Below the pieces are notes generated by a model. That model worked only from the letters and a program-made list of their open reading frames with translations. It was not told the DNA's origin and ran no database searches. A stretch of DNA of 64,000 nt from Rhodosorus marinus (Eukaryota > Rhodophyta > Stylonematophyceae > Stylonematales > Stylonemataceae). Position 1 is the first letter of the stretch. Each line of letters starts with the position of its first letter. The translations under genes and the position numbers were made by a program. The stretch is taken from contig JAMWBK010000004.1 in the NCBI GenBank assembly GCA_029953675.1, forward strand, positions 806,001 through 870,000, read 5' to 3'. Below, piece after piece: positions 9,200 through 20,370 of this stretch.

Positions 9200-12100
9200 T
9201 TTCTCAAATTTATTAATCTCGTCTTTAGCAATAGTATATTTTTAAAAGTACTCTTCCATGTGCTGCCCTCAAGGCTCCTGAATCGGTCCCAATGCCCTGC
9301 ATCGAGCCGCGACTCGCCTTATACCAATACTCTTTGCGTCCAACTCTACACTAAACTGCTTTTTGTCAGTCAACCGCAGAGCTCAGACGTGGGCGAACCT
9401 GATTGAAGTTCACTACGAAAGCATCCTTCGCCGTGGAAAGAGTATCGAATTACTCCTCCACAGCATGAATGGAAATACTCTCGCTGACTTGCTTGTGTCC
9501 AGCCCGTGGGGTGTTACCGAACTTCGGTTAGTTCTATTTTTAGAAACATCGATTTTTTTATGGTTCTGAACGACCCGTCCAGGGATGAGAATTTGGTTTT
9601 TTCGACTTTATCGCAAGGGTAATACGACGTAGAAGTAATCCTGGTTTAAATTTGGGAGACCAGGAAGAGTAGACACAGAGAGATGAAGTTGTCCGGGTGT
9701 TGGACGAAGAAATTGAAGAAAAACCAAAGGACTGTGGTCTTCAGAAACGCGGAGTTGGTAGCGAGTGGTTTAGAGAGAAGTTAGGTTATGACATTTTTGG
9801 AAACACTCCATTGTGATCCTCGCTGAGCCTTTCGAGATAGATGAACTACTCGCTTTGGAGAAATCGCTGCTGGTGGAGGCGGAAGAAACTGTATAGCGGA
9901 TTCTGGAATGTGTATAGGTGAAGCGCTAGATTCAGTCGTGCTAGATTCAGTAGATTCCGTGATATATTCAGCAGGTTCGAGATGGATTACCGGATACCTT
10001 ACAGTGATTAAGCGATCCGGTAATCCTCCATGTCCCTTTTTACCTGACATGGAAGACGTGTGTCAGCCTCCCCACCTCGGTTTCTGAATATTCACAAAAA
10101 CACATGAACTGTTCATCGACGGCAGCAGAGCAAAATGCATTCTCCGTGAGGGAACAGTTTTCTCGATCGGTTGATTTCCGGAGCGCTGTTAACTCATTCA
10201 TTCATGCAAGGTAGCTGCCAGCAATAGGGTTTCGCAGCTTCCCATGCCTTCCCATGAGCCAGGCCTGCGGTTTATAGTAAGTACGTTGTTAGACTCGAGA
10301 ACTCAGCATACATTTGTACATGGGATTCAAGAACAGAGTCATTTCCAACGTGAACAAGCGAGGTGAATGTGTACAAGGCAACTAGGCATGGGCTGACCAG
10401 CGAGGACAGCCATACAGAAACGGGCACGCGGAATATTATCAAGACGTTCGAGACTCCTAGTTGTGTGAATAACACGTTCCTGGTTGTTTCGTTGCTGTTC
10501 CTCCATAGTATTAGCGTATGCTTGGCTAGTTTTCCCATGGCGTGATTCTCAGTTGGCTGTGGCCCACTCAACCCCAACATCACCAGTGGTTCATTGCACT
10601 GAAAGTATCCCCTGTTCGCATATGATCACCAAATTCTCTTCCTAACGAATATTTCTTGAGTACAACGACCTGCTTAGGCGCCACGAGTATTTTCACAAAG
10701 CAAGACATGCGTAAAGACTAGCAGGGTTTCACTCATCGAGACAGAATAGCTTTTGTGCGAAATATATTTCAATTCCTCTCCGACCCATCGCGTCTTACGG
10801 AACTGAAAGGTTGGCCTCCATCGCTAAGCGGACACTCCATAGATGCCGTCTCGATCCGAACAACACCGTGACCCTTCCTTTGTTTCTCCCAGCACTTGTT
10901 CTGCTTCGTTTCTCCGTGTCAGGCTACCTAATTCGGAACTAGATTCTCAAACATTCAGTTCGTAAATTAAGGGACGAGAAGTTCTGCTAAAAATAACATC
11001 AGCGTGCTCGGGGGAACGATTATTCATATTTAAGAGCTAATTATCTTATATTAGGACTCAAAAAAATAGGGCGAGCATGTTCCATTATCAAAATATAATA
11101 TTAATATGAACATCTTGGAGATTTTAACATGTCTAATTCTGGTTAGGTTTGTGTGGAAATATTCATTATTGATCCTAAAAATAACATATTGTTTGAGGGT
11201 GCCGATCTTTTGGGGATAAAGCTAAAGCTCTAGTTTTTGAAAATAAATTGCTAATAGTAGGCCAGCTTGTTTGTGAACGAAAAACAATATAACCAAAATA
11301 TATCGTTTCCACATGGAAGGATTCTAATTCTGGATGCCTTCCATTCTGCAGATGAAGCATGTACTTTTTGTCTACGAAAGAGCTCGGGTGCGAAGCAGGT
11401 ACTTTTGTGAACGCGATCAACGACCGTGGTACTGCGGTCTATAAGACCATCATGCTCGAGAGTTGGGGACTCAAAATCGCTGGTCTCTGGTTCTCCCTAG
11501 AGCCTCAGGGCCTTGCCGGCAAGCCCTGGCTCAGAATTGAGCACTGGCCACGGCTTCACTTCTCGTACCTTCACTCGACGCTACTCCATCACTCGCTCTC
11601 CAGTCCCTGAGCCTGAGCAGGACAAATTCCATGGAAAACAATCCCAGGTTCGGATTGGTATACATTTTCAAGACAAGAAGTATGCTTTGTGAATGGTTCA
11701 AGGCCTTCTCCAAGGAGACAACGCCACCTGACACTGTTTAGTACAACACCTACCAAGCCGATGAAGGGAGGAAAAAGTCCATGCCCGAAATTCTACATTT
11801 CTGGTTTACTTAGAGGCTCTTCGAGCGGAATCGAAACTCGTTCATCAACCTACCTAGAAACTCCAATCAAGCGTGAGAAGGGATGCTTTTGGACCTCAGG
11901 ACGGAAATTCACGATTCCATAGTTGGAAGTGGAGTGCGCTGATACAGAGATCACGGAGATGAATCGTTAGTGGTAAGGAGGAGCTTTCCCAGCTGCGCAA
12001 ACGAAATACTGGTGCTGATATATTCCCTGATCTGCTGGTGCTCGTTCCTCAGGACAGTTCAATTTAGGATTGGATTCACAAGTATTCCTGAGCTAGATAT

Positions 12101-13391
12101 CTCTGCCGTGACATGGACAAAGTGGTTGTTGAGCAGGGCTAATACGTTGAGTTCTGATGATGGTTGACGACTACTATTGGTTTAGAGTCAGGATAATTAG
12201 GGCAAGGTTAGACGTCACGAAGCAAGCCGGGGTCCCCAGACGAAGGATGTCCAGCTTAGGCGTCGATCTTCATATGGGCAAAGAGCCACCAGCGTTAATC
12301 CCGCTCTGGACAACTTGATAAGCCGTGATAACGTTTCACGTATTCGAAACGTTACCCGAGGAAGACCTGGAGACAAGTTCATTTCGTCGCACTCGCCGGT
12401 AGAAATGTGAGAGGAGTCTCGCTGGACGTGCTAGACCGGAACCTAAATTTTGGGGCTAGCCAACCTGAGCCAAATAAGCTCACAAGCCAACCTGAGCATA
12501 TAGGTTCAGATCGCGATGCCACTGCATGTATCTCTCCAACCAGTGAAACTCAAGGGGATTGACAGTTGGAAATCTTTCCACAGCCCGGAGGTGCAGCTTT
12601 CAGGGCAAATGCTCAACTAAGGGAGACCCGAAGGAAACGAGAGGAATCATGCGCCAACAGCCGCCTGAGCTGGAGGTCAAGGCCATTGGCTAGCGGATCA
12701 GCATACCCGCTTTCCACCTCAATCAATAGACTTCCTTTGCACGGAAGTATATATAATACTGCGAAACTGAGCGAACAATCCTCCCACTCCGCCCCAAAAC
12801 TATTGTTCGCGGTGGTGCGTCAGCCACGATGTTGTTCCTCTGTGGCAGTTGGTCAATAGAAAAAGCACCGGTTATTCACTAGAGAGTGGTCTGGCTCCAA
12901 ATAAACTCTGGCTCAGATAAACCGAACGGCTGATAACTCTCAAAACATAGAGCTGACGTAGCCCACAATATCCTACTCCACTCTTCAGCTAACTTCCAAT
13001 CCACCGTGCCCGAGCACCAAGTGTCGCACAGGAATTCGCTGCTCGGACGACAGAACTAAGCAGTCCCAAATTAGGTATCTTTACATAAAATAGACCAGGC
13101 TGGTTCAATCTATACATTTTGATAAACTTAATGACTCTAAAAAGGAGTAGCTGATCAAATCTAGATGATTAACCACCAAATATGACCAAATCTTTGTATC
13201 CAAACATTTCTAGCCTCAGTAAATGAAAGAACGATATTCACGAACCGTTTGGTGTATTTATTTACAAACTACATCTTTATCCTCCAGCCGTAAAATATTT
13301 TGTTACGCGGCTGAAAATATTTGTTTTGTAGAACATTATTCCTCCTTTAACAGCGCAGATGACAACGTCCCAATTAACGACGGTAGTTTGG
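9200..13391. other. 4.2-kb stretch without a recognisable gene
   Basis: Only short open frames occur. An 89-codon ATG frame at 10050..9781 (minus) is Ser/Thr/Pro-rich. A frame at 10580..10272 (minus) has hydrophobic runs. Neither has a domain I recognise, and I would not call either a gene. Two near-copies of AGCCAACCTGAGC lie at about 12457 and 12487. The AT-rich part near 10950-11170 shows nothing further. Confidence 0.5.
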
Positions 13392-13690
13392 AATTCAGGT
13401 ACTATGAACCCCCCCTGAGTACAACGTCAAGACGAAATACACTGCGACATACATCAAGGATCGAACGGTCGCAGATCAGTCTAGATTAATCATAGAATTT
13501 ACGTCGTGCATTGTTTAATCGTGAGTCTAACGTCTACGGTATATCTTAGACGTCGAGTAGCAAAGGAGATATATATACTGTATAGGGTGCTGTGCAATGG
13601 GCATGAATTAGGAGAGGAAGAAGTAGAAGCAAGACCAGACGAAAGCAAGCGAGAATTCAATAAGTGAATCTTAACCCCTGAGAGGGGTGT
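13392..13690 (+). repeat. Left LTR of the Copia-type element (truncated)
   Basis: Aligns with 15098-15399 at high identity. Compared with the right LTR it lacks the first bases (TGTCGA) and about the last 65 bp, breaking off inside GAGAGGGGTGT where reverse transcriptase sequence begins. Confidence 0.8.
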
Positions 13691-13706
13691 CGATGAGTGA
13701 ACTCGC

Positions 13707-14202
13707 GATGAGTGAACTCAGTTTGTACACGCGCGATAGTAAAAGGGCTTACCGCCAGGCTCGCGACAGTCTTAGTCGGGAGGTGTTCCTGCGACTTAAG
13801 GAAACGAAGGATGGAAAGACTGACCACCACTTCTTCAAGGTGGTGGGCGCTATGTGTGGGTTGCCGGAGGCCGCTAGCCTCTGGTACAACACATAGCGTG
13901 TCATCGACGTGTAGTACTACCATACCGTGGAGATGCTTGTCACGCAAGAGAAACAGATACGGATCTATCGAGGTCCTCTTCAGTCGCAAGACCTTTGATA
14001 GATGCGTAGAGTACGTGTTGTACCAGAGGCTAGCGACCTCCGGCAACCCATACATAGCGCCCACCACCTTGAAAAAGTGGTGGTCAGTCTTTCCATCCTT
14101 CGTTTCCGTAAGTCGCAGGAACACCTCCCGACTAAGACTGTCGCGAGCCTGGTGGCAAGCCCTTTTATTATCGCGCGTGTCCAAACTGAGTTCACTCATC
14201 GC
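13707..14202. repeat. Inverted duplication of a reverse transcriptase fragment
   Basis: The arm at 13707-13893 is almost exactly the reverse complement of 14016-14202, with a roughly 120-bp spacer. Both arms encode the same peptide (LSREVFLRLKETKDGKTDHH, then a GLPEAASLWYNT-like stretch), read plus in the left arm and minus in the right. The minus frame continues through the spacer to VVLHVDDTL, the Copia catalytic YVDD-type motif with His in place of Tyr. A transcript across this would fold into a roughly 187-bp double-stranded hairpin. Confidence 0.85.
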
Positions 14203-14297
14203 GGCGATGGCGGTCAGCACGCGAACATTAACGATATTGACTGCGGGGCTGTAAGTAACCAGCGAGGCACGTTCCTTGTCGTGATTATCAACACAGT

Positions 14298-15013
14298 TTG
14301 GTATCTGAACTTACGCGCGAAAACTATGCTCATATTCGAGGCCAGCTGATGTGGTTGGCTTTAAAGACGAGACCAGACATCATATTCAGCGTGGTAACGC
14401 TACCTCATGAATTTGATGCAGTGAGGGTAACCAAGGAGCACACGCAGAGGCTCCAGGCAGTGTTGCGGAAAAGGAACCAATCTGCAATTTCCCTCAGATT
14501 CAGCAAACTGAATATGGCAAAGCTGAGATTGGTGGTTTTCTCGGACGCTTCGTTCCCAGCGGCGCTGAGCCAACATCACACATTGGCTATTTGATATTTG
14601 TGATGGATGACTCGAAGAACGCAAGCTTGATGTCGTGGCGTTCGCACAAAGCACGCAGAGTAACACGCTCTGTTCTGGGTGCTGAAGTTTTGGCTTTTGT
14701 TGAGGCTGTTGATGAGGCGTTTATATTGCGCCACTTAATCAACGATCTTATTGGACTGACAGTACCGATCGAAATGTACACGGACTCCCAGTCAATCTTC
14801 GCTACGGTAATGAAAGCCAACGTTCCACAGGAGAAGCGGCTGGTCATTGATCTGGCTAGTATTAGAGAGAGTTACAGGAACGGAATCATTAAGCGAATTG
14901 GTTTCGTTTCAAGCAAACAGAATCTTGCAGACGCCTTGACCAAGGACGTCAAGTCAGAGCGTTTGCAAGACTATTTGGCCACAGGAGTTCTTTCCTTCGA
15001 TGTCAACGAATAA
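14298..15013 (+). pseudogene. Copia-type RNase H region, one frameshift
   Basis: This is the RNase H domain at the end of a Ty1/Copia polyprotein, which degrades the RNA strand during reverse transcription. It opens with the connection motif (AHIRGQLMWLALKTRPDI). The acidic catalytic residues are visible in FSDASF, VLGAEVLA and YTDSQSIF, and the C-terminus has the usual QNLADALTKD. A frameshift near 14550-14590 separates the first acidic motif from the rest. No start or upstream polyprotein is present, so it cannot be expressed as a complete Pol. Confidence 0.8.
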
Positions 15014-15093
15014 CTCGACAGTGCAGTTCCGTTGGGTGGTCATGGTCAATGATAGGAACAATCAGCTGTTTTTTTTAAAAAAAGAAGAGCGAA

Positions 15094-15463
15094 TGTCGAA
15101 ATTCAGGTACTACGAACCCCCCCTGAGTACAACGTCAAGACGGAATACACTGCGACATACATCAAGGATCGAACGGTCGCAGATCAATCTAGATTAATCA
15201 TAAAATTTACGTCGTGCATTGTTTAATCGTGAGTCTAACGTCTACGGTATATCTTAGACGTCGAGTAGCAAAGGATATATATATACTGTATAGGGTGCTT
15301 GCGCAATGGGCATGAATTAGGAGAGGAAGAAGTAGAAGCAAGACCAGACTAAAGCAAGCGAGAATTCAATAAGTGAATCTTAACCCCTGAGAGGGGTGTG
15401 GTACAATCCTCAGGGTTTGCTTGTTCTGGCGATGTGGATAGTGCAAAGCTATGACTTTGCGCA
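15094..15463 (+). repeat. Right LTR of the Copia-type element
   Basis: Starts with TGTCGAAATTCAGG and ends near CTTTGCGCA. The same sequence occurs as a solo LTR at 32933-33450, which fixes the ends as TG...CA. It carries a TA-rich segment (ATATATATACTGTATA), probably its own promoter. Confidence 0.8.
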
Positions 15464-16093
15464 GGTAATAAGCGCCGATCAAATATTGCTACTATCATTC
15501 TCCTGAATTCGAAGTTGAAGCGTCAGTAATTTTCTATTAATATATATTTACTAAACAAATGTTTTTTGGTTTATAGATAAGTTGAGGTTTTATTTGTTTA
15601 CTTAGATTTTTCTTCTACAAAACTTGCCGCTGATAGCCCTTGGTTTCGGGCTAATTGTGAGGCAATTGCGGTCGTTTGGTCCAGCGAATCTAAAATTTAG
15701 GTGCCTATTTAAGAATCGGTCTTATCATGTGGGCCATTAATCAATCTCAAAAAGTTAATGGTTCCACTCTTGTCTATTTTATGAGAGATAAGTGCATTTT
15801 TTGGCCCTAGCCCATTTTGTCCTTTTTGAAAGTTGAAATGTTGAGAGATGTCAAGCTGTGGACGTTTGTTTCCTAATCCTTGGTTGGTGACGGTGCTGAC
15901 GATTCCCGAAGCGTTGCGATCGAGTTGTTGCAGTGACAGGAGGACGAAGTTAGAGTCCAGTTGAAACGATGTCTCTTATGATCTGAACAGGCTATAAAAG
16001 GTGAGATCTATCGCCGATTTTTAGGATGGGACCAGAAGCAGACACAAAGGACAACAAGCAAGTATACGAATACTGAGAAAACATTGTAAAAAC
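15464..16093 (+). promoter_or_regulatory. Promoter unit of array copy 1
   Basis: The last 250 bp are almost identical to the stretch before copy 2, while sequence further up diverges quickly. Blocks shared by all units are a phrase near TTTTTGGCCCTAGCCCA, a block containing GGTGCTGACGATTCCCGAAGC, GACAGGAGGACGAAG, then the TATA box and an A-rich leader. The GTGCTGACG block is kept even in the gene-less relic units, so it is a candidate regulatory site. Confidence 0.65.
15993..15999 (+). promoter_or_regulatory. TATA box, array copy 1
   Basis: TATAAAA, 101 bp before the ATG at 16094, in the context GGCTATAAAAGGTGAGATCTA. Confidence 0.75.
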
Positions 16094-16870
16094 ATGAAGT
16101 TAATGATGGCGATGATTGGTGCTGCGGTGGCGGCGATGTTGGCTGTGGCGGCCGCTGATCCCGAAGAGTGCTACAACCAGCAGAGGTTCAAGTCTATCGT
16201 TCACGGTAGCGGTAGGAACGCGGGCAGTTTGGCCTTCTCGTTTGAGCACTTCAGGGGACTTCTCGGCGGTCTCAACAACGGAAACGATGTTGGACCACTC
16301 CCATCTGGACACCGTCAGATTAATTGGGATGCGGGTATTGTTCCGTTCGATTTCCCTAGAAAGTTCTTCGCCGACACAGTCGACCGTGGTATGTCCGTTT
16401 TCAGCAAGAAGAATAAGTTCGCGGTGAGCGGACCGGGACTAGATAACGTCAGTGACAGGAGGTTCTCCACGATCAACCATACCGAATCGAAGACGTTCAA
16501 GGCGTTCTCCAAGAAGCGCCTCTTCACGCCTCTGAGGGAGACGGTATTCTGGACCAAGTTCAGCGTTCCCGGAAGCAACAAAAGAGCGCTCGTTCAAGGT
16601 TTTGGTGCGGTATTCGTCGGTGTTGATCTGCCCAATACGACGAGGATGGTCGCCTACGACAAGAACGACTGCATCCTTGCTGAGGAGTACGTTGAGGCGT
16701 ACTCTGGGGGAATTTCGTTCCTTGGATTCTACTTCAAGAAACCAATCATCTCCAGAGTAGCGTTCTATCTCGGAAACCAGCCGATCGACTACCCGTACTG
16801 TGGTGCGTCATGCGGTGAGGACGTGGTTGTTATGGACGATTTTCTGTACGGCGAACCCCAGGCGATCTAA
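16094..16870 (+). CDS. Tandem secreted protein family, copy 1 (258 aa)
   Basis: Single exon. The signal peptide covers residues 1-21 (MKLMMAMIGAAVAAMLAVAA), leaving a mature chain beginning DPEECYNQQ. No other membrane segment, so probably secreted. Four mature Cys (26, 193, 236, 240) could form two disulphides; sequons lie at Asn118, 128 and 181. Landmarks are HFRGLLGGLN, SGHRQINWD, FSKKRLFTPL, VQGFGAVFVGVDLP, GGISFLGFYF, ISRVAFYLG and DVVVMDDFLYGEP. This order closely resembles a family of uncharacterised secreted bacterial proteins (INWDGVP..., RGFGAVFTDVDL, FLGVSF, VVMDDFIYGEP), recalled from memory. Their biochemical role is unknown to me. The fold is probably an all-beta, lectin-like sandwich (inference). 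An AATAAA lies at 16985-16990, 115 bp past the stop. Confidence 0.9.
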   Translation: MKLMMAMIGAAVAAMLAVAAADPEECYNQQRFKSIVHGSGRNAGSLAFSFEHFRGLLGGLNNGNDVGPLPSGHRQINWDAGIVPFDFPRKFFADTVDRGMSVFSKKNKFAVSGPGLDNVSDRRFSTINHTESKTFKAFSKKRLFTPLRETVFWTKFSVPGSNKRALVQGFGAVFVGVDLPNTTRMVAYDKNDCILAEEYVEAYSGGISFLGFYFKKPIISRVAFYLGNQPIDYPYCGASCGEDVVVMDDFLYGEPQAI

Positions 16871-18262
16871 TCAGGAGATGTTAATTTACGCAGCTTGGAT
16901 GGACTATTGTGAAGGAAATAGTTCGTCATTGGATAGATCTATTTGGATTGAAAATAAGGATCTGATTCTTTTTGCTCTGCTCTGAATAAAAATTCATCAC
17001 CGAAGAGTAACACAGTCACATATTCGGAAACTCACTTGGCAACTAGTTAGTGCAACCGTACGACCTCATTTCCCATACCATAGAAGGTTTTCCACCTCAG
17101 TTCCAGTAAGTGCAACCTTACAATCTCGTTTCCCATACCATAGAAGCTTTCCAAGATCGAGTTTCCTCAGCGCAGTGCGGATGGAAAAAGGACGGAATAA
17201 TTACGGTAAACTATGGGTTTCCGGTGAAAAGAGAAAAGATCTCGTCCAGGAGGAATCCTACGTACTATTCAGTGCGGTCTCGATGCCACAAACTCTTATC
17301 AAAATCTTCCAAAGTCGAGCTGACATGCCCCAACCCTCTGGTTGGGACCCTACCCGACACATTCACTCAACAGAACTGGAATTGTTTTTTTGGATCTGAA
17401 ACGGGGCTAGACGATAGTGTAAATTAAAGAGAAGAAACATAGTTTAGACGCTACCCTTAAATAATTTCTCAAAAGCAAATATCTGTGACAATATTCATTC
17501 GTGGAAGATCAGATCTAGATCAATAACGTAAAACTTCCTCATTTAGGGTACCCCAATAAATGAATGAAATTCGCACGAAAGCGCATTCGTATTTGTTTAC
17601 AAAATACATCCTGCTCCTAACTTTTCCAAACGGATTTTGATATTTTTTACTCAAATAGTTTAGTTTTTACGATTTATTTCGCTATATGACAGCTTACAAC
17701 CAGCAAATTAACATGCGCCAATGAAATTGTGTTTGTAAACACCTTCACTCAATGAAATAACGTCAATTTTGTGTTCGAATTCGGGATCTTAGTTTGCGGT
17801 TAAGAAAGTTGTTTTAGGCAACAATCGAAGAGTGAATAGTTTAACTTTTTTGCATCTGCCGTGCTCTAGATGTTTTTCTTCTGCTAAACTTGTTGATCTT
17901 TGGCCTCGTTTTCGGGGCTAAGGTGAGGAAAATCGTGCTCGATTGATCAAGCAATATCTGAGACTTCTGTGTTGATCTAAAATTTTAGTTCATCGTAGAG
18001 GATATTAATCCATTTGCGGAATTATATTCAAGTTCCTACTTTCTATTTTATGACGTTGCAATCCTTTTTTTGGCCCTAGCCCACTTGTAGATTCTTGTTT
18101 GTTGAAATGTTGAGGAGATGTCAAGCTGTGGACGTTTGTTTCCTAATCCTTGGTTGGTGACGGTGCTGACGATTCCCGAAGCGTTGCGATCGAGTTGTTG
18201 CAGTGACAGGAGGACGAAGTTAGAGTCCAGTTGAAACGATGTCTCTTATGATCTGAACAGGC
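16871..18262. other. Spacer between copies 1 and 2
   Basis: The 3' flank of copy 1 plus the promoter unit of copy 2; no other gene. It contains a roughly 50-bp internal repeat (TTTCCCATACCATAGAAG, twice, near 17069 and 17128). It also holds the array-wide phrase AATAAATGAATGAAATTCG near 17568 and the conserved GATGTTTTTCTTCTGCTAA near 17869. Confidence 0.6.
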
Positions 18263-18269
18263 TATAAAA
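18263..18269 (+). promoter_or_regulatory. TATA box, array copy 2
   Basis: TATAAAA, 101 bp before the ATG at 18364. Confidence 0.75.
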
Positions 18270-18363
18270 GGTGAGATCTATCGCCGATTTTTAGGATGGG
18301 ACCAGAAGCAGACACAAAGGACAACAAGCAAGTCTACGAATACTGAGAAAACATTGTAAAAAC

Positions 18364-19140
18364 ATGAAGTTAATGATGGCGATGATTGGTGCTGCGGTGG
18401 CAGCGATGTTGGCTGTGGCGGCCGCTGATCCCGAAGAGTGCTACAACCAGCAGAGGTTCAAGTCTATCGTTCACGGTAGCGGTAGGAACGCGGGAAGTTT
18501 GGCCTTCTCGTTTGAGCACTTCAGGGGACTTCTCGGCGGTCTCAACAACGGAAACGATGTTGGACCACTCCCATCTGGACACCGTCAGATTAATTGGGAT
18601 GCGGGTATTGTTCCGTTCGATTTCCCTAGAAAGTTCTTCGCCGACACAGTCGACCGTGGTATGTCCGTTTTCAGCAAGAAGAACAAGTTCGCGGTGAGCG
18701 GACCGGGACTAGATAACGTCAGTGACAGGAGGTTCTCCACGATCAACCATACCGAATCGCAGACGTTCAAGGCGTTCTCCAAGAAGCGCCTCTTCACGCC
18801 TCTGAGGGAGACGGTATTCTGGACCAAGTTCAGCGTCCCCGGAAGCAACAAAAGAGCGCTGGTTCAAGGTTTTGGTGCGGTATTCGTCGGTGTTGATCTG
18901 CCCAATACGACGAGGATGGTCGCCTACGACAAGAACGACTGTATCCTTGCTGAGGAGTACGTTGAGGCGTACTCTGGGGGAATTTCGTTCCTTGGATTCT
19001 ACTTCAAGAAACCAGTCATCTCCAGAGTAGCGTTCTATCTCGGAAACCAGCCGATCGACTACCCGTACTGTGGTGCGTCATGCGGTGAGGACGTGGTTGT
19101 TATGGACGACTTCCTGTACGGCGAACCCCAGGCGATCTAA
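18364..19140 (+). CDS. Tandem secreted protein family, copy 2 (258 aa)
   Basis: Differs from copy 1 at only two residues, Lys133 to Gln and Ile218 to Val. The near-identity continues through about 250 bp of promoter but not beyond, which points to recent duplication or gene conversion over about 1.1 kb. All four mature Cys are kept, as is the C-terminal end GEPQAI. No AATAAA follows; the equivalent site reads GCATAAAAACC. Confidence 0.9.
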   Translation: MKLMMAMIGAAVAAMLAVAAADPEECYNQQRFKSIVHGSGRNAGSLAFSFEHFRGLLGGLNNGNDVGPLPSGHRQINWDAGIVPFDFPRKFFADTVDRGMSVFSKKNKFAVSGPGLDNVSDRRFSTINHTESQTFKAFSKKRLFTPLRETVFWTKFSVPGSNKRALVQGFGAVFVGVDLPNTTRMVAYDKNDCILAEEYVEAYSGGISFLGFYFKKPVISRVAFYLGNQPIDYPYCGASCGEDVVVMDDFLYGEPQAI

Positions 19141-20073
19141 TCTGGAGATGTTAGTTTACGAAACGTGGATGGACTCTTGTGAAGGAAGTAGTCTGTCATT
19201 GGATAGATCTATTTGGATTGAAAATAAGGATCTGATTCCTATTGTTTTACTGTGCATAAAAACCGAAAATTTGCAAAGCATGTATGAAGAAGCACATTTA
19301 CCAACTGGATAGTGACACCGTGGCCTTATATTTCCCATACTTGATAAGGTGGTCCAGCTCGGTGCGCAGGGCCGGTTTTGACCATGAGAGCAGATGCAAA
19401 AACCGATCACCAACTTCGAAATTGCGTTGCTGTTTGTTTCTGAAGGAACTAAGAAGGTGTACGTCAGAGAAGTTGAACTCAGAAGACTTGTATTTCGAAA
19501 TAAACTGGAGTGTAATAATTTTTGTCGGACCAAGACGAGGGAATTTCAGCAACTGTCTTTCGCAAAAGTCAGGGAGTACTGGCTGGAGTTGCTTGGAGGT
19601 TGTTGCTTGTTTCTGTCTAGGAGGGAGAGAAGGTGTGAGTTATATGGTTGAAGCAGAGTAGATTTTCCTTGAGAAGTTTTCGGGAACAAGACTGTGGGCT
19701 CGATTTTTGGCGCCGCAAGTGCGATGGAAAGAACGAACGCGTGCATGACGGGATGGTGCGGTAGTTGACATGAAAGAACAATTTCAATAGCGCAGGGGGC
19801 GAGTTTTTCTCGAAAATGCGGGTAATCTGGATGGGTGACACTTGGTGAGCCGCTTGCGCCCAGGAGAGCAACTTTTCAAGCGAAACGCTAGCGCCCCTAG
19901 AAACAAGGGGAATGCAGATGCATCAGACCGGAGCGCTTAGAGCTAACCATACGTTTTCTGGGCAAAAATAAATCATGCTCTCAATGCCAGAAACCTCTAT
20001 CGAAACCACTTCATAGTCGAGCTGACGTGCCCCAAGCCGCTGGTTAATACCCGATCCGAGGACACGAAGAATT
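19141..20073. other. 3' flank of copy 2
   Basis: No gene. This flank is a long, conserved part of the amplified unit. Similar sequence, including TTGGAGGTTGTTG and a phrase near CGAGTTGACGTGCCCAA..., recurs after copies 5, 6 and 8, so the duplicated unit is about 2.3 kb rather than just the gene. Confidence 0.55.
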
Positions 20074-20370
20074 AGTCGCAAGGCGAGGGCAAAAATGATC
20101 TCCGCTCTAACGGACGGAGCTCTGGAGGTCGCGACGGAAAGGGGCGACGCTGTGGGAGAGATGTCGCTCGCCTTGCAGGATTGTTATTTACAGAGAAGGT
20201 CTGTAAACCTGCAACAACTGTGGAAGGGAGGTTACCGAAACAGGATTGGGCCAAATCAGCCCACCAGAGCCTTGATTGACTGGTGCGATGAGCAGTTCGC
20301 AGCCATCCGTCCCGACCTCCAGAGCTCCGTCCGTTAGAGCGGAGATCATTGTTGCCCTCGCCTTGCGACT
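20074..20370. repeat. 58-bp inverted repeats enclosing 181 bp
   Basis: 20074-20131 is the reverse complement of 20313-20370 with at most a few mismatches. Array spacer sequence is recognisable up to about 20060 and again from about 20800, so a roughly 0.7-kb foreign segment containing this inverted repeat has entered the spacer. It could be a small non-autonomous DNA transposon or a folded-back fragment of a larger element. The peptide read through each arm (MISALTDGALEV) is not enough to name a family. Confidence 0.65.

Larger units (their letters stand above)
13392..15463 (+). mobile_element. Rearranged Copia-type LTR element
   Basis: Bounded by two long, nearly identical direct repeats: the left LTR at 13392-13690, missing both tips, and the right LTR at 15094-15463. 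Between them lie a reverse transcriptase fragment in inverted duplication (13707-14202) and a plus-strand RNase H region (14298-15013). Gag, protease, integrase and most of the reverse transcriptase are absent. The closely similar LTRs suggest recent activity or gene conversion. No target duplication is visible because the left end is damaged. The element abuts the promoter of the first array gene. Confidence 0.8.

Noticed and set aside
10272-10583. Minus-strand frame with hydrophobic runs as a membrane protein
   Set aside because: Short, no recognisable domain, and the opposite strand has an equally plausible frame.
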